A DNA stretch of 64,000 nt from Telopea speciosissima. Taxonomy: Eukaryota; Streptophyta; Magnoliopsida; Proteales; Proteaceae. The notes beneath the pieces were generated by a model. The model was not told where the DNA came from, did not search any database, and saw nothing but the letters and a program-made list of their open reading frames with translations. How positions within the stretch are numbered: position 1 is the first letter of the stretch; the number at the start of each line of letters is the position of its first letter. Where the stretch lies: assembly GCF_018873765.1 (NCBI RefSeq), contig NC_057920.1, forward strand, positions 12,351,307-12,415,306, written 5' to 3'. Below are positions 11,120 through 24,863 of the stretch, in pieces. The position numbers were made by a program, and so were the translations under genes.

Positions 11120-11644
11120 TTAATTAATTTACCTGTTTGAAAGGAACTGAAATTCAGCTGCACCATTGACCATATTCAGCTGCACCATTGACCATCCTCA
11201 CTTCTTTTTGTTTTTGCCACCATCCTCAATTGATTGCCTTTAACTGAAACTTTTTTTTTTTTTTTTTTTTGAGGCTTCAACCTAACTGTAGAAAACTCCC
11301 AAGGGAAAAAAAAACAAGTGTAGAAGCCACAAAAGAAAGATTAGATTTCATTTTCACAATTAATATACATTAGTGTCTGCCTGGAACCTAAAAATCTAGC
11401 GAGGGGGGGGGGGGGAGAATAAAAAGAGCTCCAAAACAAGGAGTAAATTAAACAACAGTAAAAAGAAAATAAAATATGGAAACTTGAAGCTTGTGCTGTA
11501 TCCAAAATTTTGAGCTGGGTTGGGGTGGGGGAGAACACATGAGGGGTCATTGCTGGCTCTTTTGTGGGAAAAAAAATATGATGGGGCAGGGGGGGGTGGA
11601 AAGTGGTGTTATTTACATGACCCAGGTGAAAGAGGACAAGAGTA

Positions 11645-12150
11645 CTACATTTGATAGTCTGAATGGAGGAAGCTCTCATACGGTGTTCCCTTGAGTGTCT
11701 TGTGAACATCATCCCAGTTCTCAACCTGCTCTGATAAAGACCCTTTGTGTATCTTCACCTGACGGCTCTTAAGCTTCCTCTGTGGAACCCTAAGAAAGTC
11801 TTGGACGTCCATCAGCTTCTGCAGGGAAGTGGAGGAACTTGAGAAATGAAGATAGCATTACACAGTGGAAGGGAGAAAAAACCTTTTGTTTTATGAAAAA
11901 GGAAAATGAATCAGCATCATGTCCTATGGATCGCAGATATCTTACAGTGCGGTTCTTTATGATGTCCTCGTAGTAAAGAATTATGTGCCGAGTGCTCTTG
12001 AAGTATTCTAAAGCTTTTGCAGTTGTATCCTGCACTTGTTTCAGATTGGGAATCAATAATGTGGCATTGATGATAGGCTTGTATGTTGCTAGTATCTGGG
12101 CCTGCAAACAATAAGAAACCAAATTCAGGAACAGGCTATGAGCACGTGCA

Positions 12151-12192
<42 letters not shown>

Positions 12193-15100
12193 CTCATGAG
12201 GTGAATGTACATGAGACTTGTGGGTCCCATTCAGTAGCTTAGCATCTCGATCATAAGAATTTGCAAGAACTGATACCATCCTGCGCAGCACATTTCTCCG
12301 AAAGAGAAATATTGCAGAGACGCCTCTGCGATTAAAGTATTCTACAATTTCTTTGTGATGCACCATCAGGCCCTGAGCATTAAACAGAGCAAGACAATTA
12401 AGGTCGACAGGTTTTACCCCACTAAAACAAACATCATACATAGGACCAATGTCGCCAAGAAGGCCAAAGAGACCAACATAAAACGCACATATACCAGACT
12501 AGAAGTCAAAATCTAGAGGATAGATACTTCTACGTGTTTGAACCATAATGTTTAAGTTGCAATTCTACATATTGACCAATCAAGCAAGCAGGGGAAAAAA
12601 AACAAGAAGAAAAGATAACACAATCAATGCCAATCACTAAAACAAATTTCTGTCACCCAAAAATTAAAAAAAGAAAGGTACAGATTGTCAACAACTACAA
12701 TTTGCATATATAAGTAACTGATTACGTGAAGAAACATGTGGTTCTGTCCCATTCATCGGACTTTCAGTTGTTTCCCAAATTACTGTGAAAAGAATGCTTT
12801 GGCTGAACCACAAAAAATCAGAGATTTGTGATTACAGCTGGAAACAAGAAGTAATTGCATTATCACAGGACAAATACAAATGAAGGACAACTATTGTGAG
12901 AAGTCAAGAAAAATGAAATTATGACTGGCACCGAGGAATAGTGTCATAACATTACTACAGCTAGCACTCATACTCTCATCTGAGAGATTAGAATCAAAGC
13001 CACCATATGGACGTAGAAAAAGTATCAGATATTTTTTTGGCTGAGCGAGGTTTGGAGAGGGGTAGGGGGAGGGCTGCAGCTCGATTGGGGTGAGACCATC
13101 TTCAGGATAACAACCCCATGGGTAAAGGATGACTTCAGATTGAGGTGATTACTGATGAAGCTCTTCTTTTGTTTTCCCAAAAGTTGAACAAAGCTTTCTA
13201 CCCTCCAAGACAGTATAGCCATTTATCTTCACCTAGAATAGCTGAAGGAAATGGCTGTACTCTCCACATTTGATGCATATTGTACAATTATACAATTCTT
13301 ACAAACTTTAACATATAAATTGATTATTTTCTTTTGACCTATTTGCATGTAGAATCTCAGTTCTCTATAAAAACTTCATGCTTATTGATTAAATAAATAT
13401 GAAAGCTAGTGATGGGAAGTACTAAAAAAACGTGTCAGTCAGTTGTTCTTAATGCTCATACCACCAAAACAAGTCAACAAAATGATAAGAAACATTAACC
13501 ATTATCCGGGAAATAAGTAGGCTACAGTGGTTCCTGTGAAGTACCAACTGGTAAAGGTCTTTGTTGTCATATATCTGCTTGCAATCACAATATTACCTTA
13601 AGTAACTAAGACTTTAGCTAAATTCTATTTGAAATAAGAAGATTCTTCACCAAAGAAGACTACAGGATCTCTAAAGTTTGATACAGACCATAACCGTCTT
13701 CTTCAAATCCCAAGACAAATTAGAAGCATCAGTTCTGTTCACTGGAACTTGAAACCAAAACCAAAAGCTAGTGAATTTCCAATGGCCACACCATTCTTTC
13801 ACCCAAATATTTTTACACCTTAATCAAGCTCCCATAATTATGCTTCAAGCCACCATCTTGACGGCTTTGGGACCTCAGTAGAAAATTCTTTTACTCGTGT
13901 CTTCATAGTACAACATTAAGAAGCTAGAACAGTATGCCAAATTTAAATATCTTCTCTTCCCTATCAATGCCTTCTATTAGAGTATAATATATCCTATTCC
14001 ATCATAGTTCCATTTAGATCCTCATTGCTAGCCATTGGATGTTCCTCTATTCCAATGTTAAAAATCTTCAACTAAAAACTATAACAAACAAGTGGCAGCT
14101 TTGTACCTATGCGACTTAATGGAACCTCAACAAGAGTGATAACTACTATCCAATGGGGTGGAGCCTCATTAACTAAATGGTGATTCCGAATCAATTATAT
14201 TTGGAGAATTGGAGGTATGGAGTTAAAGAGAGAAAAATAGATTATCAGACACCAAATGGAGGTGTGCTTGTCTCTATTTCAACAATCACAGACTGGAGGT
14301 GCTTTGCAATTTCATCATCTGTTTCAAGCTTAGTTCATGGGAAAAGGTATGTAGGAATTCAACTTGTTTTCCACACAACAAATGCATGGACATTGTACCT
14401 TATTAACTGAATGGTGACTCCACATGAGCAAGAAGTTTGGAGGTACAGAGAAGAGAAAAGATTATTAAATACTGACAAAGGGTCCATTTGCCTTGCTGCC
14501 ATTTCATCATCAGTTTTAAGCTTTAAACAATGCCACAGATTGTGTAAGGATTTACATCCATTTTTCATATAGAAATTGTATGGACAGACAGTAGCTCACA
14601 CTGTAGTAATAATAGCCTCCTGAGATCTCCCAAGCAAATTTGTGATTTACTGATTTTAATGGAGGTCCAGCAGCAGCAAACAGTAACAAACTTATGATCT
14701 TTATACCAACCTTTTGAAAAGGAAAAGAAGATACACGACCTACCTATAGTTTATGGATTTTGAGCAACCAGAAAGTTTTTTACTAGTGTCTCTGAAACAT
14801 ACTGAAACTGGGAAACTTGACATGCAGCAGACAGATTCTTAGGGTTTAGCTATGAATTACAGATGCTGGAGGGTTCTCCAGTGTTGGCCACCCTCACTAT
14901 GTAGGTGTCAACACTCATTTTGCTAATGCATGAATGCAACAAGCAGGAACTTCCATTTATATCTGCATGGACTTCAAAACAAAAATTTAACAGGAAAAAA
15001 AAAGCCAAAAGACCGGGAAAGCAAAAAACAAGTGTTATCCGATGGGTCCTTGCTTTAAGAGTCAATGAAAAAAACAACACAAACATTTTTAATTCGGGTT

Positions 15101-16451
15101 TTATCATGAAGGAGCCTCAAACTTAAAGTCACCATGCTGGAGACATTAGTAATAACAAATGCAGCTTAACTTCCACGACATTACTAACCTGATTAAGCAT
15201 CCACTTGAAGCCGACTGCAGCTGAACATTCATTCTTGGAAGCACTACTTAACCAGTCAAGATTATAAACTTTATCCAGCGTCTCCACAATTGCCGAAGCA
15301 TTTTCTCTTCTTTCTTTTGCAGAAAAGATTTCACCATTCGAGCTTACATTGATATGGCTGTTTAACAAGGTTTCAAACCATCCACTACCAGATCTTTGCA
15401 TCGATACGATGGCAAAGAATCTTACAGGATTGCACACACATTCAGCCCTGTTAATGCATCAAACAACATTTGATGTTGATTAACGTAAGCCCAGACCAAA
15501 ATTTGCAATCAACAGCAGGAATGTCTGAATTACCTGTCATAAGTGTTGGGTATGGGATAGTGCACATAATGAATCTCCTGTGGATGGATATCCAGTACAT
15601 GACAAGGCCTTTGAACCTCTTCAAAACTTAGGAATCTGGCTCTGGTTTGGGTGCTTATCTGCTTTAGACAGATTGAGCAAATATAAACACCGCAGACCAC
15701 GGAGAATAATAAGACAACCGTCCTCAATACCAAGGGAGATTTCTTAGGGGGCTTAATGACGAGGGAATCCTGTGATGAAGAAGTTATGCAGATATTTGTC
15801 AGGGGGTGCTACATGACCAGAATCAGATGAATAAGCACTGGGGGGAGCATCCAACACAATAGCACTACCAATCTATTGGGGCTGGAGAAATCAATAAGGC
15901 ACAGACTAGAGAAACATAAATAACATCTAAATTGCAAAAACTGAAGCCTGAACAACCCATAAAATTTATCCCAAAAAATAAAAAAGAAGAGGGGGAATCT
16001 TCATTCTGTTTGAATATTTCAGCAAAATGAAAACCCAAAACAATGTTACCAATAAAATCTAAATCAGAGAGAGATTGAGAGGTCAGGACAGCATCAATAA
16101 AAAAGAAAAATCATATTTCTGTGGGGAGATGCCAAATCAAAACGAATGAGCAGAATACAGAGCTTAAAGTTCAGACATTTAATTAAAAATGATTTACACT
16201 TCTCCAATGAAATCATCAATATCTGATATGCAGTCTATTAATCAGACAGAAAAAGGCCCCTGAAGAGTAAAAAAATTGGAAAGAAAAAAAAATAAAATCA
16301 AACTGTACAAGAGCACCCATAAACTCAAATTTTAGGATGGAACCTTCAAGGAGAGACGAAAGGCAAATCAATAAAAATTGCAGAAGAAAAATGCGGAGCA
16401 TGAACACAACCAAACACACACCTTGATGAAGAAATAGAGATCTTCAGTCAT
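11645..16451 (-). CDS. Sulfotransferase-like P-loop type II membrane protein
   Basis: Exons in transcription order: 16451-16422, 15769-15534, 15447-15189, 12372-12193, 12101-11946, 11818-11645. They join in frame to 344 residues, starting MTEDLYFFIK and ending HSDYQM. A basic stretch and one hydrophobic segment (about 23-45) suggest a type II membrane anchor with the catalytic part in the lumen, probably Golgi. FFAIVSMQRSGSGWFETLL (about 99-117) fits the 5'-phosphosulfate-binding loop of PAPS sulfotransferases; FLFRRNVLRRMVS (197-209) fits the 3'-phosphate-binding segment with its Arg and Ser. Plant genomes carry such proteins, usually named P-loop NTPase or sulfotransferase family; acceptor unknown. 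No downstream acceptor domain is visible. Intron 3 is 2.8 kb. The start is supported by the short first exon ending in a GT donor. Confidence 0.88.
12151..12191. repeat. (GT)n(GA)n microsatellite
   Basis: Compound dinucleotide repeat starting just past the exon end at 12193, inside the sulfotransferase intron. On the coding strand the CT-rich part begins directly at the splice donor (GTCTCTCT). Confidence 0.9.
12373..15188 (-). other. Large intron 3 of the sulfotransferase gene
   Basis: 2.8 kb without coding sequence that I can support. It is AT-rich, has short open frames only, and shows no recognisable transposon. Two stretches near 14130-14240 and 14370-14470 resemble each other (TGGTGATTCC / TGGTGACTCC and GGAGGTATGGAG / GGAGGTACAGAG), suggesting an old local duplication. 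Confidence 0.6.
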
Positions 16452-17330
16452 CCTTTTTTTCCAAAAGGAAGGAAACAAAAGGGCATTTGCAGCTCAGATT
16501 CTCCTCTTCTCCCCTTCTCCCCTTCTCCCTTCCACCCCTTTTCACCTCTCTTGCTCTAAAGTCTGAGGTCTCTTTTTTTCTCCTAAAACTCAGATGCTTC
16601 AGGGAGTAAGGAACTAAGAGAAGAAAGAGACACCTTGGCAATTTTTTTCTTCTTCGAGAAGAGTGACATCATTAACACCTGCACGCTCCTTCTTCTCCTC
16701 TTAGATTTATTTTTGGTTTATTTTACTCTTTTTCTTCTCTCTTTCTCTCTCTTCTCCTCTGTGGCAGTAAGAATGGCTTCTTCTTCTTCTTCTTCTTCTT
16801 CCTCTGTGTTCTAAAGATTTTTGGATTTGTTGTCTTTAGGTTCTATCGATACTCGGGGTAGGCACATTCCGTAATTTTCTTCAGTACAAACCGAGTCGTA
16901 AGACCACTTGGATTTGACTTTGTTTTTCTCGGTTAATCCGTTAAAATTCTTTGTTTAAGTGTTGGTTAAACTCTTAAACTTTGAATTAGGGGGGGTGGGG
17001 CCGTAGGGGTGAGGTGAGGGGTTTATTTTTGCATCCTTTATACGGAACGTGTTGTTTAGATTAAAACGTTTTGTGCCAAACAGAATCTTTGCCTCCAAAA
17101 GAAAAAAACAGAAAAGAAAGAAAGTATCCCTAGGCTGTGCTGCCGGCAGTGGTAGGGTGTCGATTTTCAGCTCAAATTTTTTGGACTGATTAAAAACCGG
17201 GTCCAATCAAATCGAGCCCTTATCGTTTTGGTTTTGGTTTGGATTTTCATGAAACCCATAGAAAAGCGGACCATATCGATGATGGATAAAGAACCGATAA
17301 AAACCCAGAAACATTATAAATAAAGAAAGG
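16452..17330. other. Presumed promoter and 5' flank of the sulfotransferase gene
   Basis: CT-rich on the + strand (16495-16810), including a (CTT)n run near 16775-16803, as in many plant 5' UTRs and core promoters. I see no convincing TATA box on the minus strand. From about 17150 it merges with dispersed AAACCG-rich repeat DNA. Confidence 0.35.
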
Positions 17331-17334
17331 GGAA

Positions 17335-17888
17335 GAGTTCTTTGTCCAAGGGCATAGTTTTTGTGCTAGCGCAGGGTCAATGGGAACGCATGCAAAAGCA
17401 TCAATAGGGTTGGAATCTCCACCTTTCATGGGGGTAGTGTGGTTATTTCACCCTGTCATGTGTCTGAGCGTAGGAGTCATATTCCTAAGTCCTTTTTCCC
17501 ATAAAGAAAACATTTTTTCAATTATATTTAGTGTATATATTTAAGGTAAAAGATCGTGGCTTGGTCGTGTAGCACATGAACTAGCATGAGGGCCAATGAG
17601 TGCATGCATGAGCAATTGAGCATCAACATGGATGTGATTTTTTATTTCACAAGGGTGGGGCAGGGGTGAGTGCAGTAGTTTCGCGAGGATGGGCACACCG
17701 TCCTCACTCGACAAGGTAGAAGGTAGCAAGCATTGTGTCTTATCTCTCTCTCTTTCCCCCTTTGAAAATGACCCCTTTGCCCCTCTTGTATGATTTCCCA
17801 TCCTATGCCCCTATTGGTCCCACCTTCTAGGCTTTTAGCTTACCACATTAGAATGGTGTGCCTATCCCTCTCACTATATATATGATAT

Positions 17889-17919
<31 letters not shown>

Positions 17920-18420
17920 TAGGGGCCACACCTAGACACAGTGGGGGGCCGAAATGATCGCCCCACCTCCAATGAAAGGCGAAAATCCCCCCCAATACAA
18001 AAAATGGCAATGTTGTCGATTGCAAAATAAAATCCGCCTCTTTTGGATGAATGGTCCAAACTATCCTCTCTTTTTGGTTTTCTCTCCCTCCCATGTCCCC
18101 AAATACCCATGGTTGGTCCAACCAACGGATGGACCGATACTAGCCCATAAAAGGACAGAACCAAACTAGCTCAAAACTAAAAATGATTGAAACCGAACTT
18201 TGTCGAAATGGTTTGGTTTCGATTTGACCTAATACGATATTAGTTTGATCGAAAACCAGATTAAACCGATCGATTGAAACCCTAGATAGAGGTTCAATCG
18301 CTCTTCTTTCTCTCTCTCTCTCTTCCCCACTCTTGAATCTTGATTGATGGGTTCTCCATAGCTTAGACAATCCTATCTTAAAAAGAAAAATAATATCTAC
18401 CATTTTTGCATTTGATTATG
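17335..18420. repeat. Cluster of degenerate MITE-like repeats
   Basis: 17335-17482 and 17920-18000 resemble the GTGTCTAGGCG / CGAAATGATCGCCCC repeat type also seen at 24745-24863, 39470-39632 and 44112-44262. A (GA)n run lies at about 17893-17920, and AACCGATCGATTGAAACC-type dispersed repeat at about 18160-18290. No gene is supportable. Confidence 0.4.
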
Positions 18421-18422
18421 TG

Positions 18423-18626
18423 GGAGCATGGTTTGAGGATCGCCGAAATTGGTGATTTATATCGGAATCGACAGAGTATCAGTGGATTGGTATGGATCAA
18501 GAGTCAAAAATTCAATTTTGTTTTTTTTTTAAAAAGAAAAACAAGGGTAAAAACGTCAAATCAATCCGGATTCAGGGTGATCCGGATATCGACCGAGACC
18601 GATTCCAATCAAGATAACTAAAACCG
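18423..18626. repeat. GTATCG-type dispersed repeat, degenerate copy
   Basis: It begins AGCATGGTTTGAGGATCG and ends near GATAACTAAAACCGTG, matching both ends of the repeat at 10707-10915. The interior has TATCGGAATCGAC-like motifs around an A/T-rich centre. Confidence 0.5.
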
Positions 18627-20235
18627 TGTGTGGGAGAGTGCATGAGAAACTTATCATCAACAGCCCCAAATTTGTGGGTCTATCCTACTACTAATACTAA
18701 GTTTTCTCGTTTGAATTAGTTACAAATTTAGAAATGGTCCTGTCATTTACTCATCTCTCATTCTCAATACAATATATATGGGTTTACCTTCCACCTTTAA
18801 GTTGTTTTTATGGATGTAAGGTATGTGTGGGTTTTATCTTTGATGGATCAAAAAGTGGTTTTGTTTTTTAATTTATGTCTGATGCGGCCTGATACGACAG
18901 ATACAAACACCGACACCGATATTTATATCCCTAGTGGGTTTGTAATTACCTTTTTGCCCCTCTGCTAGTTATAGTGTTATACTGACCGACTGCCACCCTA
19001 CAAAATTTTGCCAATTCTTAACACGTATAAGGAGGGAAAGCCGGAAAAGTATTATATTTACACAACTCAACTCAACAACTCAATTAAACCCAACTTTATC
19101 CCAGCTAAGGCGGTATGATATTTTACACGTCATAATAAAAAAATTTCAAAATTCATTTTCTATACACTACAATAGATTTTACTTTTTTTTTTTAAAAAAA
19201 ATGATAATGAATTTTACTTTTGTCATTTCTCTTATTTGGGGAATCATTTCTCTTATTTGATCTACAAAGTAAAAAAAAATTTATGGAGAAAAGTTCTATG
19301 TGGAAAAGAGTGTACTCAAGGTTTTAAAATTCAGAATCCATTAGTGATGATTTTGATCTAATTTGATATAAATTGGTTCAAGAATCGAGAATCTAAGCTA
19401 TTTTTTGATGAAAATTGAAGTGGTTCAAGGATTAGAAATTAGAAATCAACCCGTAAATCAGTTCGATTCAAGATAAATTATAAAGAAAATGACTAGAAAT
19501 TGATCAATTCGAAAAAACAACGATTAAGAGCGATGAAAATCAGGGTCAGTGTCAATCAATTTCGATCTTTTTAAAACCATAAGTAACCGCGTTGCCCTTA
19601 TGAGAGGCAAAAATCCTATCCCCATGATACCAATATACACATCTCATTGACCCCATGTATGCATAGGCCCACACTCCCCACAGAAAACTTGGATCCAAAA
19701 TATAATTACAAACCCGTATGATCATCCACAGTGAGAGGCGGCTGAATTGCTCAAACCTCTAAATAGCACCTCATATAAAGAATCAAAAAATAACCCACCT
19801 CTTGGGAGTTGGGACTTGGGACGCCAACCTAATAACAAAAAATGAAAAATTAAATGGTGAGATTCCTGATAATGTGACTTTTGTGAAGAGTCTCATCTTC
19901 TAGTGGTTGCTTTGAATGTTGAAGCCGCAATAGTTCGTAGATTTTTAGGGCCCGATCTACTTTGGTCTTCAGTCGCCTTTCGTGACTTCCTCAACACTAT
20001 TCTTAACAGTTAGCCTCCTTCTGAGCTCACCTAAAGAACAATTCTTCCTCTATATAAGCTCACCCAAAGAACAATGACTAGTCAGAGAATGAGTCCATCG
20101 TCCATCGTGTATTCTTAATGGAAGTGATCTTTTACGGTGTCAAAGTTGATCTAGATGGATGAATAATCTTGATTTCGTATCAGAGAGGTAATCAATTGTT
20201 CTTTTTGTTTTCATTAATACCTAATACATCATAAA

Positions 20236-20730
20236 ATTGACACCCAATAGAGAGAAGACACATGTGTCCTATCGGGGGAGAGGTCAGAGAGAACGAGGCG
20301 TGGGCACTCGATCAAGTAGTTCCATGAAGGACGAGGTGGGAAAAGGGCCGACCTAGTATAAATGGTGACCCGATCCTAATAGAGGCCTGACCACGGTGTG
20401 ATAACAAATCCCGATAAAGCGGCAAAATCATATCCCGAAAATGAAACAGGATGGCCCTAATGGCCTCCTAGTCTCCTAAACTCACACCAAGGAAATTTCC
20501 TTTCCTATTAAGTCACGTCACTGCTTGCAGGACTCTCCCAATTGCCTATAAATAACCGGATAATCTCCTTCCATGATCATCTGCATTCAATCACAATTAT
20601 TTGTTGCTAGAGAGTTCTGACTTAGGCATCAGAGCGACCAAACCGGCTCAGTCCAATCCTCTATTTCTGTTCTCTTCTTTGCAGGAACGGTACGTTCCAT
20701 CCCAATTCTTAACGCAACAATACCCTTCAT
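20236..20730 (+). mobile_element. Candidate solo LTR (Gypsy, Tat-like)
   Basis: The stretch has a TATA box (TATAAATA, 20547-20554). About 60-90 bp later comes GACTTAGGCATCAGAGCG, and then a CT-rich tract ending TTTGCAGGAACGG. This order is typical of the R-U5 part of large plant Gypsy LTRs. I see no PBS, gag or pol next to it and no clear target duplication, so solo LTR is the best reading. Borders are approximate. Confidence 0.45.
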
Positions 20731-21049
20731 CCCCTTGTAATTTCTAATAGGTTACTTTTATACAAAAAAAATGTCGAAGGGTAGAATCGTCTTTGACCAA
20801 ATAATCAGTTAAAAAGTTATGATGAATTTAGAAAACAACATAAAAACAAGATGGCAAATTCATCCTAAATTCATCCTCACTATACGCCTAAAAATAACAT
20901 AAGTTATAACAACTCTAAGATGCGTTTGCTATTTTTTGTGTGAAAAAAAGGCACTAAAATCATAATTTTTATTATGAAATCTATCACCCACACATTATAT
21001 ATTACTATTTAATTAATATAATCTGAGTAATATTTTTTGTTTTTTACTA

Positions 21050-22345
21050 TTTTCAAAATATTTGACCATGTTTATTTACCGTTGCATTTGAATTCTGAAT
21101 CTTTTTAAACACATCATACCAAATAAAGTTTTTTAAACTTGCTTATATTAACTAACTATGATTTGAGCTATCCATGGAGATTGGGTTCCCACAACATATT
21201 ATTTAAATTTATTTTATTTTTTTATTTGAAAATGGAAGAGAGAGTGGGAAGAGAGCTATGATAGATCATAAATAACATGCTACAAAAAAAGTCAAATCCT
21301 CATATTTTATGTTTTATTGGATTTTTAATTACAATTAAAAATAGAGGCGTAAGGCACGAGATGAGATTACTCAACTGCCACAATTAATTCCTGTAGAAGA
21401 TCATACATAACATGACTTTTTTTTTTTGGGTAATTGTGTAATACAACAAGTGTGGTGGGTCATGGGTGTGTGGGTGTTGGAGCAAAAAGAGATGGGCAGT
21501 TTGGGCATTTTAATATTTTATTATTAACATTGATGATCATTATGAGTGCTAGTGACTAGTGAGTTCAGTTCGAAAGAAACCAGCGTCCACTTCTTCCCAT
21601 AGCTTTTATTATTGCCTTTTTATAATAATTACTTACTTCCCTTACCATTTACGCAAAAACCAAGTAAAGAACTAAAGGTCTAGAGGACTGAGTTGAGGAC
21701 CGAGTCACCGATCACTCGACCCAAGGGCGTGTCACCGTCTATGAAGAGGAAAAAGAAAGCTGTCAAGCTGTATGGTGTTTGATCAGAAAGGGCAAAATGA
21801 TTATTGGCCAATTTGGCCCCTATGCTGGTCCAAGGACCACATAACCACATAGCCTGACAGTTATGCCCCTTTTTTGTAAAATTATAAAATCAAGACCTAC
21901 ACTGGCCTAGTTGAACCAAATGATCGATCTTGATTGGGTGCAAGTGAGTTTATATTTGGTGGGTCTCTCCTTGCTACTTGCACATAATTTTATTTTGAAA
22001 AAAATAACGTTGCTTGTTCGGGTGGTGTATCTAAACACAACACCTCTTGAAATAACCGGTCCATCCTTCTCCTTATAAAATAAATAATCCTTCCCTATTG
22101 GATACCCCAACGTGTGCTCTCATTGACCTTATACTGGTGCAGGGGCATGCGACCAGGCAGCTTTCTTCTCCTCCTTCGTTTTTTTATTATTTTTGAGTCT
22201 TTAAAGGAGTAAGAAATAAGAATCAAGTGAGCAACCCCTGTTGTTGATTATTACGTATTAGTAGTACTTTTTGATCAATTTTTGTTAACTAATCAATGGG
22301 ATATATAGACAATTACGTGAAGAACACACAAAACCAAAAGAATAT
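21050..22345 (+). repeat. Diverged direct duplication, copy A
   Basis: Landmarks recur in the same order at 23460-24505, for example TTTGACCATGTTTATTTACC, GCGTAAGGCACGAG, GGGCAGTTTGGG, TGATTGGGTGCAAGTGA, GATTATTACGTATTA and ACACACAAAACCAA. The offset changes from 2.4-2.5 kb to 2.16 kb, so there are large indels. It is non-coding; the frames are short and not shared between copies. Confidence 0.65.
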
Positions 22346-23459
22346 TTGCAGTGTGAGACGGAGAGAGGACCCCCACTACCTTGGGGTGGGTGGTCTTCAT
22401 TGCGTCTACCTACAACGGAAATCTGGTCTGTGCACGTTTCCATTCTTCTTTATTATTTCCAGGTTTTCTGGATTATTATCCTCTCTAATTGTTAAAGTTC
22501 GGCAGTGTAGCACTACTAGGTGAAAATATCGACACATGACAGCTTGGATATTTAACGATACGGGTTCATTGATTATGTTGAGGTTGGACTGTTGGATGTC
22601 CGCGCTGCCATGTGTCAACATCTCTTCCTAGCACTATCGAACTATCGAGCTTTAAGGAATTGGAGAGGATAATTTTCTGTACTGGGATAGTAGGGGAGCT
22701 TGGATCTTATTTTTGTATGAAAATGTACGAGAATGGGTGTGAGCCACCCAGAAGGCATCCACTATGTGGGAACCAAAACTGGGTGAAAAAACCGGACCAA
22801 AATTGAAGCCACACTAATCGATAAGAATCTCTTACTAACCCAAAACTCATTAAAAATGTATTTTCTCATAATTTTTGTATACATATTATATATGCCAAAT
22901 CGAGTCCAAATTAGACCAAAATCGATTAAGTCTGGACTAAAACTAACCTGAATTGATCGATTGACACCCCTACCGGCTGCCACCATTAATTTAATTAGCA
23001 GAAGTGGACCCATGCACCCAACGTGCATGTGTTAGGTGAGGATTTAAGGTACGTAATTAGATACTAAAGTTTAGAACTTTTATTAGCTAGGTTACTTCCT
23101 TTGGTTTAAAATCCTACTCACTCGGCTAATGCTCTGAGAAAAAGAAAGAATACTTAAAGAAAGAAAGGAAAGAGAATATTCTAAAACAGTAATAAACCCT
23201 CAAACGCTTTGACTCCCTTCTCTTATTCAATGGTATAAACTCAAAATGCATTGATATGTGATTCATTATTGTATCTATTTTTATATTTTTCTAATATTTT
23301 ACTAATTTATACATATATAGTAAAAATTTAAAAAAACATCACTCATCAAGTTTTTCTAAAAGATGAATCGAATCAGAAAACTTAGTTTTTCAACTATTCA
23401 CCACCAAGTAGAGATCTTTTACCCTATTAATAATACATAAGCTGGTTCATTGTCGTTTT

Positions 23460-24505
23460 CCAAATGTTTGACTATATTTTTTTATCGTCATATTCAAATT
23501 TCGAACTGTTTTAAAATTTAAAATTTTAAATTTAAAATATGTAATATAGAACAAAGGTTTTTTTTTTGGAGGTGAGGATTGCCATTTGAATTAACTATGA
23601 TCAAAACTATCGATGAAGGGTTGATATGTATATAGTGTCATAAGCTCTAGCATTCCTCTGCTTTCAAATACCTCGAAGGAGCATAGTATGCGTAGCAAAA
23701 ACATTTTTTATTGCTCTAATTTAATTCTTCCTAGGAAGCCTACCCCACAAGAACACCCAATCATAAATGGGTCCATCCCCATATGGCCATGATTGCATGC
23801 CACCAAAGTCAATATCATATTTATTTTTATATGGTTATGGATTTCTAATTACTATCTAAAGTGAAGGCATAAAGCACGAGAACGAGATTGCAGACTCATG
23901 GTTCTTTTTTCCATAATAATAATTCAAACACACAGAGAAGGGCAGTTTGGGGAGTTGAGATTTTATCTTTTATTATTATTCATTAACATTAATGATCATT
24001 AATTATGACTAGTTCGTTCCAAAGCCATCCATTTACCATTTCCAGTGCTTATTGACTTTTTGCAAAATTATTACTTTCTTACTACTACTGCCCTCTCATT
24101 TACGCCGTTACGGCAAAACTATTTATGGTCATGAGTCATGGCTCGACTCACGAGGGCTGAGGAGTGTGGACCAACCGACCCTCTCAACCAAGAGCATACC
24201 ACCGCGTAGGGCGTACGCAGCTTTTTAACAATAAAGATCACGACCCACATCCACTAGCCTCGCCGACCCAACTGTGCAGTCCTGATTGGGTGCAAGTGAA
24301 TTTATAATTGGTGGTTCCTTCTTTCCCTGATACTTTACTTTTTTTTTTAAATTTATTTTTGAGTCTCTCAGTGTAAGAATAGAGGGAGCAGAGGAGCACT
24401 CCCTGTTATTGATTATTACGTATTACTAGTCCTTTCATCCATTTTTTGTTAGCTAATCGATTGATTATATAGACAGTTCCGTAAAGACCACACAAAACCA
24501 AGTGA
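23460..24505 (+). repeat. Diverged direct duplication, copy B
   Basis: Counterpart of 21050-22345 (see there for the shared landmarks). It lies wholly inside the 2.6-kb inverted-repeat element. It ends near AGACCACACAAAACCAAG, after which the two copies have unrelated sequence. Confidence 0.6.
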
Positions 24506-24744
24506 TCAAATACAAATCGGATGTGATTGGATCTGGATACAAATATTCCTAATTAGATACAAATATGAATCGAATTCAAATTTTGAACTACCTGTTTACA
24601 TTCTTGATTTGTGTAATCTAAACCTTCCTCCCCTCGACGGATATAATTTGTTCACAATCCATGTCTCTGAATCGTCTTAGTTATTTTCCTCATCTTTAGA
24701 AATTGTCAAAATTTCAATAATGATATTTCCTTCTAGATCAAATG

Positions 24745-24863
24745 TTCTCTGTGCCGGGGTGCAGGTTGCGCCCAGACACATGGGGGTGGGCGAAATGATC
24801 ACCCTGCCCCCCTAAATATTCAGCCCATGTGTTTGGGCTCAGGTTGCGCTGCGACACAGATAG
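24745..24863. mobile_element. Small foldback MITE
   Basis: The left arm GGTTGCGCCCAGACACATGG pairs with a right arm near 24823-24853 (CCCATGTGTTTGGGCTCAGG). The centre is GGGCGAAATGATCACCC. The same type occurs at 44112-44262. Confidence 0.55.

Noticed and set aside
12136-12441. 101-codon frame ending in Ser-Leu and Thr-His repeats
   Set aside because: It runs past the splice donor at 12193 into the (GT)n(GA)n microsatellite; the real exon is 12372-12193.
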